Origin: Streptomyces sp. cg36
GTDB taxonomy: Bacteria; Actinomycetota; Actinomycetes; Streptomycetales; Streptomycetaceae
Assembly: GCF_041080675.1 (NCBI RefSeq)
Contig: NZ_CP163520.1
Location: forward strand, 8,337,501-8,401,500
DNA: 64,000 nucleotides
Reading direction: 5' to 3'
The position numbers and the translations under genes were made by a program. Numbering within the stretch: the stretch's first letter is position 1; the number at the start of each line of letters is the position of its first letter. The notes under the pieces were generated by a model that saw only the letters and a program-made list of their open reading frames with translations, did no database searches and was not told the origin of the DNA. Positions 62,950 to 64,000 of the stretch are shown piece after piece.

Positions 62950-64000
62950 TCAGCGCGGCTGGGTGCGGTGGCGCGGTGAGGGAAGGCGCAGGGCCAGTAC
63001 GACGACGTCGTCTTCGCGCGCCGGATCCGCCGGGGTGCCGCTGAGCCGTCGCAGCAGTTCGGCCAGTGGGAGGTCGCTGTGCCGGGCGAGCAGGGCGGCG
63101 AGTTGTGCGAGGGATGCGTCGATGTCGCGGCCGCGGGTCTCGATGAGCCCGTCGGTGTAGAGCAGCAGCGTCGAGCCCGCGGGAAGGACGCGCTGGTGCT
63201 CGGTGCGCTGGACCGGCCCCATGCCGTGGTGGAAGAGGATGTCGTGCTCCACCAAGGCGGTCACGCGGCCGTCGGCGGTACGGAGCAGTGGTGGCGGGTG
63301 GCCGGCGTTGGACCAGGTCAGTGTCCAGTCGGGACCGCCGTGCGTGCGGTCGAGGCGCGCGTGCACCAGGGTGCCGCTGGCGTTGATGGGCAGGACCGAG
63401 CACGCCGCGTCGAGGGCGGTCAAAGCGGTGGCGGGGCTGTACGGCGGGTGGTCGAGGGTGGCCTGGCGCAGCATGCTGCGGACCTGGCCCATGATCGTCG
63501 CGGCGTGCATGTCGTGGCCGGTGATGTCCCCGACGGTGACCATGAGTGCTGCTGGCTCACCGGATGAAGCGGGCGGCAGGTGGTAGGCGTCGTACCAGTC
63601 CCCGCCGATCATGTCACCGACTGCGGCCGGCTGGTACAGGGCGCTGATCTCGATGTGGTCGGCCAGGGGGAGATCGGTGAGCATGGCTTCCTGCAGCTGG
63701 CGGGCCACGGAGACACGTTCGTCGAGGTACAGGGCGCGTTCCACGGCCTGTGCGATGTAACCGGAGGCGGCGGTGAGCGTGGCGCGCTCGGTGACGCCCA
63801 CTTCGTGCCGCTTGGACCAGCAGACCGCGACGACGCCCAGCAGGGCGCGGCTGCCCCACAGCGGCAGGCAGAACGTCGTGGTGAAGCCCATCCGGTCGAA
63901 GGAAGCGACCGCCTCGGGGCTGTATTCGGCCACGAGCGCCTCGCGGTCGGGCACGAAGACCGCCCGCCGCTCCCGCATGGCGCGAGCGCTCGGGAACGCC
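62950..64000 (-). CDS. SpoIIE-type PP2C phosphatase with GAF domain, cut by window edge
   Basis: At least 350 residues. The visible N-terminal part (AVFVPDREALVAEYSPEAVA, FCLPLWGSRALLGVVAVCWS) is the end of a GAF domain; then VARQLQEAMLTDLPLADHIE, VGDMIGGDWYDAYHLP, VTVGDITGHDMHAATIMGQV (metal-binding Asp), WSNAGHPPPLLRTADG, LLLYTDGLIETRGRDID and EDDVVVLALRLPSP. It would dephosphorylate a STAS anti-anti-sigma factor such as the one at 61.5 kb. The start lies right of the window. Confidence 0.92.
   Translation of the reverse strand, partial: AFPSARAMRERRAVFVPDREALVAEYSPEAVASFDRMGFTTTFCLPLWGSRALLGVVAVCWSKRHEVGVTERATLTAASGYIAQAVERALYLDERVSVARQLQEAMLTDLPLADHIEISALYQPAAVGDMIGGDWYDAYHLPPASSGEPAALMVTVGDITGHDMHAATIMGQVRSMLRQATLDHPPYSPATALTALDAACSVLPINASGTLVHARLDRTHGGPDWTLTWSNAGHPPPLLRTADGRVTALVEHDILFHHGMGPVQRTEHQRVLPAGSTLLLYTDGLIETRGRDIDASLAQLAALLARHSDLPLAELLRRLSGTPADPAREDDVVVLALRLPSPRHRTQPR

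Overview
The window is very high in G+C. Real genes show strong G/C third-position bias, GTG/TTG starts are common, and the gene families (SARP/AfsR regulators, ROK repressor, AveC-like protein, SapA-like spore proteins, EACC1-caspase, SpoIIE/STAS) are typical of Streptomyces. It looks like an accessory region, perhaps a chromosome arm: about ten insertion-sequence copies or remnants and many frameshifted genes lie between about 20 and 61 kb. No tRNA, rRNA or CRISPR array was seen.

Layout. 1-3.5 kb: xylose catabolism, with xylA (cut by the window edge) divergent from xylB and a ROK repressor; an inverted repeat in the divergent gap is the likely operator. 4-8 kb: a frameshifted methyltransferase, a metallophosphoesterase, an Imm32-like protein and an aminoglycoside phosphotransferase-like protein. 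8-15 kb: an epoxide hydrolase beside a decayed TetR gene, a cupin, a GlxA-type AraC regulator, a secreted TAP-like peptidase and a dehalogenase-like hydrolase divergent from a SARP-type regulator. 17.5-19.4 kb: a PIMT-like methyltransferase preceded by an overlapping 38-residue Asp-rich peptide gene (possible imiditide-like RiPP) and a HEAT-repeat gene. 19.5-31 kb: an LAxTG-type secreted protein, GNAT, quinone reductase, a large AfsR-like NB-ARC/TPR regulator, a secreted protein, an IS21 remnant, a graspetide precursor (TgmA-like) with a broken ATP-grasp maturase, and a secreted PLL-type beta-propeller with a decayed paralogue.

30.8-41.2 kb: a possible polyketide locus. A single-module, fully reducing type I PKS (KS-AT-DH-ER-KR-ACP) has a one-base frameshift in ER, is translationally coupled to a FAD epoxidase/monooxygenase, and lies 3 kb from an AveC-like membrane protein across an IS5 element. 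41.8-43.1 kb: Tn3 and IS30 debris. 43.2-47.6 kb: four tandem SapA-like secreted proteins followed by an unusual HTH-transmembrane-beta-propeller protein. 47.7-50 kb: an intact IS110 element inserted inside an IS5 element; the interrupted IS5 transposase can be rebuilt in frame.

50-64 kb: small hydrolase, barstar-like and unknown genes, a helicase-associated remnant, a radical SAM plus PIMT-like methyltransferase pair, an EACC1-caspase-WD40 conflict module, IS3 elements, and a stress-signalling group (GNAT, STAS, small membrane protein, PRC-barrel, SpoIIE phosphatase cut by the right edge). All functional statements come from reading translations and motifs; no database search was run.
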